A stretch of DNA of 64,000 nucleotides from an uncultured Opitutales bacterium (GCA_944389175.1 CALXLK010000002.1:1-64000); one strand, 5' to 3'; shown: positions 1 through 9,139, counted from the first letter of the stretch. The notes: generated by a model from the letters alone, not told the origin. Numbers and translations are program-made.

Positions 1-564
1 TAGGACTTCCGTCCTCTTTGCCTCCCTTTTTTTCTACTTCTTCTACCCTCATCCCACTACCTTTGACGAAGAGCGCATAAATGCATCGATTAAGCGTTAT
101 GGGGGATTATCGGTTAGCGGGAATGTTCTTATTTTATTTGAACAGAAAAGAGCTTATTTGCATTGGAAATTATTTGGCCTTTCGCGCTCGTTTTTTGCCT
201 ATCCGTATCCGTTGCTTTGTATGTGAACTTGAAAGTCAAGGGGTAATCTTTGCCATTTTTCCGTGTCGACAGACATAGTGCATCGCAAAAAAACAGACTT
301 ATCTTTTTTTTCCTTTTTCCCCTCTCTCTCTCTCGCACTCTCTCGAGGCATAGGGATACATAGCTTAAACTTATTCCTACTACATATTACGTGCGGAAAA
401 TTTTTTCAAAAAAAGCGCATCGAATATGTATGAGCCCGGTAGAAATCTTTAGCGGGAAATTTTTTCGGGCCGCATCTTGCTATCTTGGTTATCTAAGATA
501 TTTCGCGCGGTCTGTCGACTTGATAATGCGGCTTAACTTCGCAGATAAATGCCCGCTGCAATGG
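1..564. other. Intergenic region, no gene supported
   Basis: Short open frames occur here, but none has a credible start, a recognisable protein or coding-like composition. Positions 1-60 and about 295-345 are strongly pyrimidine-rich on the plus strand (runs of C and T, including a CT-repeat stretch near 322-345). The longest plus-strand frame reaching into this stretch (391-1074) is the antisense shadow of the glycosyltransferase gene and was discarded. The stretch probably holds the 3' flank of that minus-strand gene and the upstream flank of a gene outside the window. Confidence 0.5.
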
Positions 565-1527
565 CTACTTTCCCTCGGAATATATTTTGAGGTTTTTACT
601 GTAAAGGCGGCGCATTTTAAAATATTGGATCCGCGCAAAAAAATTGATGTGGCGTTTCCAATATCCAAAAAAACATTTCGCGGGATCAAATTTCTTAATG
701 ATTTGCTCCCTCTCAAAAGCCAACGGCGTATGGGAGAGATAATAAAAATATGCGGGCGTCCATGGATGCGCCGTGGGGCCGTACGGAATCTTCCAGGGCT
801 TGTCGGGCCCGGTAAAGTGTATTATTTGCGGATCGTAAATAGCTTGGCTTACCTCTTCTTTGGTGTAAACGCTCCAACTGAGGGCTTTCCTGAATATGGG
901 CGATATGGCGTTCCATTTCGGAGGCAGGCGCGCGGCCTTGGCGCTAAGTACGATATTGAGGGCGTCTTGGTCGAAGTACTTAAGCTTGTCGGCGAGCCTT
1001 ATCGTCGTATCGTAGAGTTTCGCGGATATGCCGTCGGCGCGCATTTTCTCTATATTCATAAGCATTACGCCTGAATTAAAATACCGGCTAAGAGCTTCGC
1101 CTCCTATGCGTTTTATCCGCAACGTGTCTTCAACGGCCGCTATATAATTGTCGCCGAGAGGAAATTCAAAGAGATTGAGAAGATCGCCGCGGACAATGAC
1201 GTCGCAGTCAAGGTAAATGCCCTTCTTGTATTTAAACGGCAGTTCCGGTATGAAGTAGCGGTAGCATGTGGCTATAGATATGTGTTCACACGTCGCGGGC
1301 AGGGCGGCAGCATCTTTTATGTGCCCTTCCACATTGACAAAACTTACCTGGTGATCGCCGCATACCTTAATTATGATAGATTTGTTTTTATCGCTGAGAG
1401 AATCCACCAAGATAATAAAATGAAGCCTTGCCCGGGTATTTTCGACAATGGACTCTATGAGCGTGCACAGATGGACAACGTAATTGTCGTCGCTTGACAC
1501 GTACACGGGTATGGGATCTTCAGGCAT
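565..1527 (-). CDS. Glycosyltransferase family 8 protein
   Basis: This 320-residue protein is a family 8 retaining glycosyltransferase, a group that moves galactose or glucose from a UDP-sugar to lipopolysaccharide or similar acceptors in the cytoplasm. The hallmark DxD metal and nucleotide-sugar motif is DCD at residues 107-109, within YLDCDVIVRGD. Other family blocks are FNSGVMLMN (150-158), DQDALN (186-191) and HFTGPDKPW (237-245). The C-terminus is basic and aromatic (about 280-320), as in transferases that sit on the membrane surface. I start at the ATG at 1527; a TTG two codons upstream (1533) is also possible. No clear Shine-Dalgarno sequence is visible. The gene stands alone, back to back with the GH10 operon. 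The family call is secure; donor and acceptor are not known. Confidence 0.88.
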   Translation of the reverse strand: MPEDPIPVYVSSDDNYVVHLCTLIESIVENTRARLHFIILVDSLSDKNKSIIIKVCGDHQVSFVNVEGHIKDAAALPATCEHISIATCYRYFIPELPFKYKKGIYLDCDVIVRGDLLNLFEFPLGDNYIAAVEDTLRIKRIGGEALSRYFNSGVMLMNIEKMRADGISAKLYDTTIRLADKLKYFDQDALNIVLSAKAARLPPKWNAISPIFRKALSWSVYTKEEVSQAIYDPQIIHFTGPDKPWKIPYGPTAHPWTPAYFYYLSHTPLAFEREQIIKKFDPAKCFFGYWKRHINFFARIQYFKMRRLYSKNLKIYSEGK

Positions 1528-1770
1528 ATTCAAACAGTCTGCGAGGCTATTGCCCGTACCCTTTATGTCAAATATATTCGCCTTCCTCCCATATATCCTT
1601 ATCTATACCCCTCTCTTCCCCACAAACATATGCGCCCGCTATATACACGCGCCACCTCTTCTACTCAGACCCTATCATCGAGCCAAACAAGCTCCGTCAC
1701 CTCCAACAAGCGGAATAGATCTTTTGTGCGCTTTTTGAGGAGAATCGGGAAAGATAAGTTCGTTTTTTGC

Positions 1771-1799
1771 TTGGTTAACGGTTCACCTAATAATATGAT
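1771..1799 (+). promoter_or_regulatory. Sigma-70-type promoter of the GH10/sugar-acid operon
   Basis: TTGGTT at 1771-1776 and TATGAT at 1794-1799 are separated by exactly 17 bases. The predicted transcription start is near 1806, giving a leader of about 105 bases before the GH10 start at 1911. An inverted repeat covers the -35 element and half of the spacer. Confidence 0.6.
1773..1787. promoter_or_regulatory. Operator-like inverted repeat, candidate LacI-family site
   Basis: GGTTAACGGTTCACC is a 15-base imperfect palindrome (GGTnAAC, one central base, GTTnACC) lying on the -35 and spacer of the promoter. That position suits repression by the LacI protein encoded in the same operon (5183-6280). 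The nine bases ACCGTTAAC recur at 3605-3613, just before the second GH10 gene, which may be a second half-site or chance. Regulator binding is inferred. Confidence 0.45.
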
Positions 1800-1910
1800 T
1801 TATGGTGTTGATAAAACAAGGCTTCTGGTTTTAAGTTGTCGAAAAAAGGTTGCGGGTGCGCCTTTGAATCAGGGCAATTAAAAAAAACTGCGTCCGAGAA
1901 AGGGGAAAGT

Positions 1911-3503
1911 ATGGGAAAGACAGTGTTAGTAATGCTCGCGGTAATGGCCGCATGCGCGGTTCGCGCCGAAGTGAAAATTCCGCGCAGCGCGGCGGAGGAT
2001 ACGGACAAGGTGATGTCGGAAAAGTACTGGAGCTATTGGAACGACGAGGTCCAGAAGAAAATAGACGCCGACATAGAGGCAAACCGCAAGGCCGACGCCG
2101 ACGTAATCCTCGACGGCGCACCTGAGGGCACGGAGGTGAATGTCGAGCAAATATCGCACGATTTCGTTTTTGGCGCCCACATATTCAACTTCGACCAGCT
2201 GGGCGACACCACCCTAAACAACATGTATAAAAACCAATTCGGCACGCTGTTTAATTCCGCGACGGTGGCCTTCTATTGGAATAAGTTTGAAATGAGCAGC
2301 GGCCGGCCGCGCTACGCCGGGGAATATTGGGACAGCCAACATTTTTGGAACAATTGCCCAAATCCCGAAGAGCAGCTGCATTGGCGCCGCCCGCCCACCG
2401 ATCCGGTCATAGACTACTTAAAGGATAGGGGCGTGCGCGTGCACGGCCACGTGCTAATATGGGGATCGCGTTTTAACAGCATACCTGCCTGGTTGTTTGA
2501 CAAGTGCCTCGAGGGTGCGGAACGGGAAAAATTTCTCAATGATATTATGCAGTCTCCGATAAAATTTGGGGCGAAATGTTTTCCCGAAAAATATAAGCCG
2601 CTTTTCGACGAGCTTGAAGTGTCGGACCTCGATAAAATGTTTCCAAAGTTTGCTGACAATCTCAAAAGGGAATTTGCCTTGCGCATAAAGGGCATTGCCG
2701 AATATTACAAAGACAGGGTTGATAGCTGGGATGTCGTCAACGAAAGCGCGCCCGATTCGGTAGGAAACAACATGAATGTGGGCGGCAAGCTTATGAAAAG
2801 CAGGCGCTACAAGCTTATGCCTGCCGACTACACATATGAGGGCTTTAAGGTGGCCCAGTCGGCTTTTCCCCGGAGTGTCAAGCTCAATATAAACGACTCG
2901 CCGTATTCGTGCATTCAGGCCTATGCAGACCAGATAAAGAACCTGCTAAAGCGCGGGTGCAAGATAGACATCGTGGGCATTCAGATGCACATATTTAGCC
3001 CGGCGAGCATATCGGCTATAGCCTCAGGGAAAGACCCTATGAACGACAGCGAGCTGGCGGCATTTAAACAGATAGATCCGCAGCACGTCTGGAAAATGTT
3101 TCAAATAGTCGATACCGGGCTGCCCGTACACATGAGCGAGATCACCATTACCGCCCCGGATGAAACTCCGCGCGGGGGAATGGTTCAGGCAATCATAGCC
3201 AGAAACGTTTACCGTCTGTGGTTTTCATTGAAGCCCGTAATGGGGATAACATGGTGGAACACTGTTGACGGCTGCGGCTACGTAGGCGAGCCGGTGCTGT
3301 CGGGGTTGTTCACGCGCTCCATGCAGCCCAAACCCGCGTATTATGCCTTGAACTCCCTAATAAACGGCGAGTGGAAAACCAATCTTAAGGTGAAGGTTGG
3401 CAAAGGCGGGAAAGTCAAATTTAGGGGATTTAAGGGAAAGTACGTCTTATCGTGGAAAGACTCAGGCGGAAATGTGCGGCGCAAATACGCATACGTAAAA
3501 TAG
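1911..3503 (+). CDS. Secreted GH10 endo-xylanase-like glycoside hydrolase (copy 1)
   Basis: This is a 530-residue secreted glycoside hydrolase of family 10, whose members mainly cut beta-1,4-xylan. Residues 1-19 form a signal peptide. A beta-rich segment (about 62-100) precedes the TIM barrel. The acid/base glutamate is E278 in WDVVNES and the nucleophile is E410 in HMSEITI; the conserved tryptophans appear in GITWWNTVD (445-453). Where most xylanases have a Trp-His pair after the HGH strand, this protein has WG (184-185). I use the ATG at 1911 because it follows AAAGGGGAAAG and begins the signal peptide; the frame stays open back to 1836. It is first in the operon and has a paralog next to it. 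Family certain, substrate likely a plant beta-glycan. Confidence 0.88.
   Translation: MGKTVLVMLAVMAACAVRAEVKIPRSAAEDTDKVMSEKYWSYWNDEVQKKIDADIEANRKADADVILDGAPEGTEVNVEQISHDFVFGAHIFNFDQLGDTTLNNMYKNQFGTLFNSATVAFYWNKFEMSSGRPRYAGEYWDSQHFWNNCPNPEEQLHWRRPPTDPVIDYLKDRGVRVHGHVLIWGSRFNSIPAWLFDKCLEGAEREKFLNDIMQSPIKFGAKCFPEKYKPLFDELEVSDLDKMFPKFADNLKREFALRIKGIAEYYKDRVDSWDVVNESAPDSVGNNMNVGGKLMKSRRYKLMPADYTYEGFKVAQSAFPRSVKLNINDSPYSCIQAYADQIKNLLKRGCKIDIVGIQMHIFSPASISAIASGKDPMNDSELAAFKQIDPQHVWKMFQIVDTGLPVHMSEITITAPDETPRGGMVQAIIARNVYRLWFSLKPVMGITWWNTVDGCGYVGEPVLSGLFTRSMQPKPAYYALNSLINGEWKTNLKVKVGKGGKVKFRGFKGKYVLSWKDSGGNVRRKYAYVK
1977..2098 (+). repeat. 122-bp near-identical repeat, copy 1 (within GH10 copy 1)
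   Basis: This segment matches 3696-3817 at 121 of 122 bases; the only difference is G versus C, giving Glu versus Asp. It encodes about 41 residues just after the signal peptide (around 23-63). The rest of the two genes has diverged far more, so the block is sharply bounded. Confidence 0.9.
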
Positions 3504-3629
3504 CATCTCAGAATGTAAATTTTGATAGTTTTACGAACGTTCGGCTAAAAGCCTGCATTTAAGCCATAAAACGACAAACGGGACATTAGCGTAGGATTTA
3601 TTACACCGTTAACTGAAAGAAGGAAGAAG

Positions 3630-5174
3630 ATGAAAAAAACTATATCGATTATGATTGGAGGCTTGCTCTGTTGCGCCGCCGCTGCCCAAGTGCGCATTCC
3701 GCGCAGCGCGGCGGAGGATACGGACAAGGTGATGTCGGAAAAGTACTGGAGCTATTGGAACGACGACGTCCAGAAGAAAATAGACGCCGACATAGAGGCA
3801 AACCGCAAGGCCGACGCGTCTTTGAAGCTCGATGGCGCGGCAAAGGGCACTAAGGTTTCGGTGGAGCAGATATCGCACGATTTTATTTTCGGCGCCCACA
3901 TTTTTAACTTTAACCAGCTTGGCGACAAATCAATAAACGCCAAATACCGCTCGCTATTCGGGTCTCTTTTTAATTCGGCGACGATTCCCTTTTATTGGGA
4001 CAAATTCGAGCTCGAACCCGGACGGCCGCGCTTCTGCAGCGAATACTGGGATTTAGAGGAATATTGGAACGGCGTAAAAGACCCCAAAATGCAGATTCAC
4101 TGGCGCCGCCCGCCCACCGACGATATCGTAAAATTTTGCAAGCAGCAGAACATAAGAATACACGGCCACCCGTTGGCATGGGGCAACCGCCAATGGCAGG
4201 TTCCCGCGTGGCTGTTTGAAGCCTGCACGACGCCCCAAGAGCGCCAAAAACTCGATACTCTCATAAAAAAATACCCGGAGCGTTCGGTCAAAAACAAGGC
4301 GGAAAAGTACACAAAGAAGTACGGCGAGATGACGCCCAAGCAAATTGCCGAATACATTCCGGAATTTACCGAGCGCCTCAACAAGGCCTATGTGGAGCGC
4401 ATCCAGCAAATATGCCGACGCTACGCCGACCTTGTGGACAGCTGGGATGTGACAAACGAAAGCAGCACCGACTTCGGCAAGGGCGTTTTGATTCCCGGAG
4501 ACAAAATATGCAAAAGCCATTACGGCATTATGCCCGGCGACTATCCGTGGCTGGCATTCCAAGCGGCTCAAAAAATACTCCCGCAAAAAGCGCGCCTAAA
4601 TCTGAACGACTACAACAACAAATACACCGCAGCGGAAGCAAAGGATTTGATAAGCCGCGGATGCAAAGTCGATATAATCGGCTCTCAAATGCATCTTTTC
4701 AAGCCCAAGAGCACCCTCGACATAGCCGCCGGCGCAGAGCTTAGAACGCCCGACGAAGTGGAAGAGACGATGAAGGGTCTCGACATAGGCTTGCCCATAC
4801 ACCTGAGCGAAATCACAATAACTGCTCCCGATACGACGCAAAAGGGCAGAATGATGCAGGCTATTATTCTGCGCAATCTTTACCGCAAGTGGTTTAGCAT
4901 AAAACCGATGATGGGGATAACTTGGTGGAATGTCGTAGACGATTGCGGCGCGCCGGGAGAACCGTCGATGTCGGGCCTCTTTACCCGCGGAATGAATCCC
5001 AAGCCGGCGTTCTTTGCGCTCGACGGCCTGATAAATAGAGAGTGGAAGACCATACTGGACACCGAGGCCGACGACCAGGGCAAAATCAATTTCAGGGGAT
5101 TTAGGGGCAAGTACAGAATCTCCTGGATCGATAAGGACGGCAATGAAAGGTCGCTTGTATACCATCTGAAATAG
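3630..5174 (+). CDS. Secreted GH10 endo-xylanase-like glycoside hydrolase (copy 2)
   Basis: This 514-residue paralog of the preceding gene has a signal peptide (1-19), the same segment at 22-63, and the full GH10 barrel. The acid/base residue is E277 in WDVTNES and the nucleophile E394 in HLSEITI. As in copy 1, the usual Trp-His is WG (184-185). An insertion of about 30 lysine-rich residues (roughly 210-245) differs between the copies. The start at 3630 follows GAAGGAAGAAG. A 126-base gap without a terminator separates it from copy 1, and LacI follows after 8 bases, so one transcript is likely. The two enzymes probably act outside the cytoplasm on related plant polysaccharides; whether they differ in substrate cannot be told from sequence. 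Confidence 0.88.
   Translation: MKKTISIMIGGLLCCAAAAQVRIPRSAAEDTDKVMSEKYWSYWNDDVQKKIDADIEANRKADASLKLDGAAKGTKVSVEQISHDFIFGAHIFNFNQLGDKSINAKYRSLFGSLFNSATIPFYWDKFELEPGRPRFCSEYWDLEEYWNGVKDPKMQIHWRRPPTDDIVKFCKQQNIRIHGHPLAWGNRQWQVPAWLFEACTTPQERQKLDTLIKKYPERSVKNKAEKYTKKYGEMTPKQIAEYIPEFTERLNKAYVERIQQICRRYADLVDSWDVTNESSTDFGKGVLIPGDKICKSHYGIMPGDYPWLAFQAAQKILPQKARLNLNDYNNKYTAAEAKDLISRGCKVDIIGSQMHLFKPKSTLDIAAGAELRTPDEVEETMKGLDIGLPIHLSEITITAPDTTQKGRMMQAIILRNLYRKWFSIKPMMGITWWNVVDDCGAPGEPSMSGLFTRGMNPKPAFFALDGLINREWKTILDTEADDQGKINFRGFRGKYRISWIDKDGNERSLVYHLK
3696..3817 (+). repeat. 122-bp near-identical repeat, copy 2 (within GH10 copy 2)
   Basis: This is the partner of 1977-2098, with one base different. It lies at the same protein position directly after the signal peptide. 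Gene conversion, or strong selection on both protein and nucleotides, would explain such identity inside otherwise divergent paralogs. Confidence 0.9.
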
Positions 5175-5182
5175 CGCCGTAA

Positions 5183-6280
5183 ATGCCCAACCAAACCAAA
5201 AGCAAAAACCGCGTAACGCTTGGAAAAATCGCCGAAATGGCGGGCGTTTCCAAGTGCGCGGTTTCGCTGGCGCTAAAGGGATCTCGCAAGATATCCGAGG
5301 CTGTGCGCAGGAAAATAAAGCGCATAGCCGACGCGAACGGATACCGCGGCAGCGCGTTGCTTTCGACGGTAATGTCGAACATAAAAACGGGCAGGTCGTG
5401 CGATTTTTTGGAGACGATTGTCCTCATAAATGCAAACCGCTCGAAAGACGCCCCCAAGAGGTTTCCGATTTTTGAAAAATACATAAACGGAATAATGGCG
5501 GAAGCCTCGCATTTGGGCTACAGCGTGTATTCGGTGTGGCTGCATGACGAAAAACTAACGCAGCAGCGCCTAAAAAAGATTCTCGTAAGCCGCGGAATTC
5601 GCGGAGGCGTAATTATCGGACACGCCGACGATACCATTTTGCCGGAGCGTTTCAGCCAAATCTGGCGCGACTTTAAGTTTGTCTCGGCCGGGCTTCGCAC
5701 GTTCAATCCGACACTCGACTTTATCTCTCCCGACAAGTTTCTCATAGCCCAGTACGCCACCGCCCAGATAATTAAAAAGGGCTACCGCCGCCCGGCCATA
5801 GTTCTGGACGCCCATATAGACGAAATAGTCGAAGGGCGGTTTATCGGGGGCTTTTTGCGCGCGCAGCTGGCCTTGCCGGAAAAATCTCGGATATCGCCTT
5901 TTCTCGACGTCGCGCGGGCAAAGAAGAAAAACGAGATATTTATAGATTGGGTTAAGAAGAATAAGCCCGATGTGATATTCTCAGTTTCAAATGCGACTGC
6001 CGAATGGCTCGATGAAATATATACGAAGCTGCCAAATTCCGTGGAAATAGTGCGTCTGGAGCGCAACAGCATAGGAGAGGGGTGGGTCGGCATAGATATG
6101 AACTACGAGCTCGTCGGACGCCTTGCCGTGCGCAAGCTGTTCGACATACTAAATACGAGGGCTGACATGGGAGACATTGATGTCTCGACATGCACGATAG
6201 TAGAACCCCATTGGAATAAAAATCTAGTTCTTGAAAGAATTCCGCCGAGAGGAAAACTCCCGCGCGGGTCAAAAAGATAA
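5183..6280 (+). CDS. LacI-family transcriptional regulator
   Basis: This 365-residue protein has the LacI layout: an N-terminal helix-turn-helix and hinge (about 11-60, with VTLGKIAEMAGVSKCAVSLA), followed by a periplasmic-binding-protein-like effector domain (about 75-350). It begins 8 bases after the second GH10 gene and ends 3 bases before the MFS gene, so it is translated with the catabolic operon it probably controls. The operator-like repeat at 1773-1787 is a plausible target. The effector is probably a sugar or sugar acid from the pathway, but that is inference. The C-terminus is basic and slightly extended. Confidence 0.9.
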   Translation: MPNQTKSKNRVTLGKIAEMAGVSKCAVSLALKGSRKISEAVRRKIKRIADANGYRGSALLSTVMSNIKTGRSCDFLETIVLINANRSKDAPKRFPIFEKYINGIMAEASHLGYSVYSVWLHDEKLTQQRLKKILVSRGIRGGVIIGHADDTILPERFSQIWRDFKFVSAGLRTFNPTLDFISPDKFLIAQYATAQIIKKGYRRPAIVLDAHIDEIVEGRFIGGFLRAQLALPEKSRISPFLDVARAKKKNEIFIDWVKKNKPDVIFSVSNATAEWLDEIYTKLPNSVEIVRLERNSIGEGWVGIDMNYELVGRLAVRKLFDILNTRADMGDIDVSTCTIVEPHWNKNLVLERIPPRGKLPRGSKR

Positions 6281-6283
6281 AAT

Positions 6284-7531
6284 ATGAATCCAAAAAGCGA
6301 TAATTATAAATGGTGGTTGTTATTTTTCTTGTGGGTTGCGTTTTTCCTGCACCAGGGGACGCGCCAGATATACAACGCAATACTGCCGCAAATTCAGGGC
6401 GACTTTAAGGTCGATTCCTTCAGCATGGGATTGGTCGGGACTGTATTTACAATGACGTACGGCCTTTGCGCCATGCCGTCGGGCCTGGCAAGCGATATGC
6501 TTAGGCGAAAATGGATGGTCATTTCGGGGCTCGCCATATTTTGTTCGGGCATTTTCCTTTCCGGCTGCGCCTGGAGCATCGGCCTAATGATAGTCTTTTA
6601 CGGATTGCTCAACGGCGCGGGCCAGGCTTTTTATTATCCGGCGGCCTGCTCGCTGTTGGGGCAGCTTCACGACAACACGAGGGCGACGGCGCTTGCCATA
6701 CACCAGACTGCGCTATATGCGGGTATTATAATATGCAGCTGCGTATCCGGATTTTTCGGCGACATACCGAGCTTTGGGCAGGTTAGCGGCTGGCGCGTAC
6801 CGTTCCTGCTATTCGGCGGACTGGGGGTGCTTTGGGCGCTATTTCTAATTTTTGCAATGCGAGATACCCCGAATGTAAGTGCGGGCCAGCCCAAGGGGGG
6901 AGATTCTGCGTCTATAGTGGACGCGGCGCTCGTCGTGTTTAAAAAGCCGGCGGCAATATCTCTTGCGTTGGGCTTCGGATGCCATATATACGTCGATGTA
7001 GGTTTCCGCACATGGGCGCCGACATTTCTGCAGGGCCACTTTGGAATGGACGCCTCGGCGGCGGCTTTCAACGCAGTTATTTGGCATTTCTGCGGGGCGT
7101 TTTTCGGCGTGATGCTCGGCGGCCGCATTACCGACAGGCTCGCCGCCCGCAGGAAAACTGTCAGGTTTGAATCGAACATCGCGGGCCTTTTATTGGGGGC
7201 TCCATTCATATTTTTAATGGCAAATACGACATCCCAGCTGGTGTGCTTTGCCTCGATGTTTGCCTTCGGAATATTTCGCGGAGTTTACGATTCAAATATG
7301 TTCGCGTCGCTATTTGACGTTGTGGCAAAGCGCTACAGGGCGTCGGCTTCGGGCATAATGCTTAGCTTTGCCTTCATTATAGGCTCGTCGGCGCCGGCTG
7401 TGTTGGGACTAATCCGCGACAATTTCGGAATGGACAAGGGAATGGCCTCGCTTGCTATATTCTACGCTCTCGGGGCTTTCATTATCTTGTTGGGCAGAAA
7501 CCTCTTCTTTTACAAAGACTGTGAAAACTAA
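6284..7531 (+). CDS. MFS transporter, probable sugar-acid or sugar importer
   Basis: This is a 415-residue major facilitator protein with about twelve hydrophobic segments. It has the charged loop after the second segment (SDMLRRKW) expected in the family, and a cytoplasmic loop in the middle (about 195-215). The N-terminal pattern, with NAILPQIQGDF after the first segment, resembles the organic-anion and sugar-acid (anion:cation symporter) branch. The start codon lies 3 bases after the lacI stop. Its place between the regulator and four sugar-acid-type enzymes suggests that it brings in the pathway substrate. The substrate itself cannot be read from sequence. Confidence 0.85.
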   Translation: MNPKSDNYKWWLLFFLWVAFFLHQGTRQIYNAILPQIQGDFKVDSFSMGLVGTVFTMTYGLCAMPSGLASDMLRRKWMVISGLAIFCSGIFLSGCAWSIGLMIVFYGLLNGAGQAFYYPAACSLLGQLHDNTRATALAIHQTALYAGIIICSCVSGFFGDIPSFGQVSGWRVPFLLFGGLGVLWALFLIFAMRDTPNVSAGQPKGGDSASIVDAALVVFKKPAAISLALGFGCHIYVDVGFRTWAPTFLQGHFGMDASAAAFNAVIWHFCGAFFGVMLGGRITDRLAARRKTVRFESNIAGLLLGAPFIFLMANTTSQLVCFASMFAFGIFRGVYDSNMFASLFDVVAKRYRASASGIMLSFAFIIGSSAPAVLGLIRDNFGMDKGMASLAIFYALGAFIILLGRNLFFYKDCEN

Positions 7532-7544
7532 AAATTAAGTTATT

Positions 7545-8339
7545 ATGATAAAACCAGACGACAATATCAATCTAATGGGGCGCTTTAACCTGAAGGGGCG
7601 CCGGGCGCTAGTGACGGGCTCTGCCCGCGGCATAGGAAGGGCAATAGCCGTAGCCTTGGCCGAGTTCGGCGCAAGAGTGATAGTCCACGGCGTAAAGCCA
7701 AGCCAAAATCTTTCAGGGGCATTAGATGCAGTGCGCAAACATTCCCCGGAGAGTTTTGCAGTTTGCGCGGACCTGCGCGAGCCCGACGCGCCGAAGTCGA
7801 TTCTTGATGCTATATCAAGGGAATGCGGTCTCCCTGACATCCTCGTGGCAAACGCCTCTTTGCAATACCGCACCAAGTGGACCGACATAACTCTCGAGGA
7901 GGCCCGCGAGCAGATGCAAGTTAATTTCCACTCGACAATGGCCCTTATCCAGGGCTGCTATCCGCTCATGAAGAAACAGCGCTGGGGCAGGGTCGTCACA
8001 ATAGGGAGCGTCCAGGAATTTAGACCGCATCCGGATATGGCCGTGTATGCCGCCAGCAAGTCGGCGCAGGAAAATTTGGTGCGCAATCTCGCCAGGCAGG
8101 TGGCGGCCGAGGGCATATGCATAAACAACATTTCACCCGGCGTTTTTGCAACCGACAGAAACGAGGAGGTTCTTGCAAATCCGGAGTACGCAAAGAAGGT
8201 TACCGATTGTATCCCATCACACGAATACGCCACTCCCGCCGACGCCGCGGGGGCTGCTTTGCTGCTTTGTTCCGACGCCGGCAGATACATTACCGGCTCT
8301 ACCATTGTCATAGACGGAGGGCTTAGGCTTCCGGGCTAA
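7545..8339 (+). CDS. Short-chain dehydrogenase/reductase
   Basis: This 264-residue NAD(P)-dependent oxidoreductase has the classical SDR elements: TGSARGIG (24-31) for cofactor binding, NAS (103-105), and the catalytic Ser155, Tyr168 and Lys172 (YAASK). INNISPG follows, and the C-terminus ends in the usual IDGG. The frame starts at 7545; an internal ATG at 7575 would remove ten residues and is also possible, as neither has a Shine-Dalgarno sequence. It lies 13 bases after the transporter and 44 before the RraA-like gene. In this operon it is a good candidate for oxidising a sugar to its lactone, or for interconverting a keto sugar acid. Confidence 0.88.
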   Translation: MIKPDDNINLMGRFNLKGRRALVTGSARGIGRAIAVALAEFGARVIVHGVKPSQNLSGALDAVRKHSPESFAVCADLREPDAPKSILDAISRECGLPDILVANASLQYRTKWTDITLEEAREQMQVNFHSTMALIQGCYPLMKKQRWGRVVTIGSVQEFRPHPDMAVYAASKSAQENLVRNLARQVAAEGICINNISPGVFATDRNEEVLANPEYAKKVTDCIPSHEYATPADAAGAALLLCSDAGRYITGSTIVIDGGLRLPG

Positions 8340-8383
8340 TGTCTGCCTTATCAACCTTAACTTCAATTTGGAAATAAAAATAT

Positions 8384-9139
8384 ATGCAACAGGAAAACAA
8401 TGAAAACATGCTTCAAAAAGAAGCAAAAATGATGAAGCTTGAAAATCTGATTCGCCAGCGCGAATGCGTTTCGAAGAAGGAGTTTCCCGTTTCGGAGAAG
8501 GAACTGCTTTCGCGCTACGAGAGTCTTTATACGGGCGCGATAAACGACGTCATGCGCGAGTTCTGCCTGCTCGACCAGGCCTTGCCCCACGATATAGTTC
8601 CGCTGAGGCCCGAAAAAACGGTCGCGGGAATCGCCTTTACTGTAAAGAGCTCTCCGAATGTTAAAATCACCGGAGAGATGACATTCCGCACGAAGATGCT
8701 CGACGAAATGCACGAAGACGCCTTCGTGGTATGGGATACCAGCAAGGACGAGGCCGCGACACTCTGGGGCGGCGTCATGACGGCGACGGCGGTCGGAAAG
8801 AAGGTCAGGGCCGCTTGCATCGACGGCGGCATTCGCGACACCCACCAGATAATGCAGCGCGACTTCCCCGTATTCTACCGCTACCGCACGTCCAACGGAA
8901 GCCTTGGCAGGTGCCTGATAACCCACTACCAGATTCCGATTAAAATAGGGGCCGTCACCATAAAGCCCGGAGACATTATAATGGGAGATATCGACGGCGT
9001 GCTGTGCGTCCCGCGCGACATCGCATGGGATGTCCTTTTGCGCGCGGAAGAAATAAGGGAAAACGAAAAGAAAATTTTCTCTTGGGTAAATTCTGGCGAG
9101 TCCATAGACTCCATAACCAAAAAAGGCGGATATTTCTAA
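8384..9139 (+). CDS. RraA-like family protein, candidate class II aldolase of a keto-deoxy acid
   Basis: This 251-residue protein belongs to the RraA / HMG-CHA aldolase superfamily, which includes metal-dependent pyruvate aldolases and decarboxylases of keto acids as well as the RNase E inhibitor RraA. The conserved core is present: GGVMTATAV (129-137) and CIDGGIRDTHQI (145-156), with Arg151 and Asp152 in the positions that bind substrate and metal. An N-terminal helical extension of about 30 residues and a C-terminal tail make it longer than RraA itself (about 160 residues), which favours the aldolase-like branch. Surrounded by a dehydrogenase and an enolase-superfamily enzyme, it probably cleaves the 2-keto-3-deoxy acid made by the dehydratase. 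Activity is inferred from context. Confidence 0.78.
   Translation: MQQENNENMLQKEAKMMKLENLIRQRECVSKKEFPVSEKELLSRYESLYTGAINDVMREFCLLDQALPHDIVPLRPEKTVAGIAFTVKSSPNVKITGEMTFRTKMLDEMHEDAFVVWDTSKDEAATLWGGVMTATAVGKKVRAACIDGGIRDTHQIMQRDFPVFYRYRTSNGSLGRCLITHYQIPIKIGAVTIKPGDIIMGDIDGVLCVPRDIAWDVLLRAEEIRENEKKIFSWVNSGESIDSITKKGGYF

Noticed and set aside
391..1074. 227-codon plus-strand frame
   Set aside because: It lies antisense to the GT8 gene, whose DxD and other motifs are clear; the plus frame shows no family pattern.
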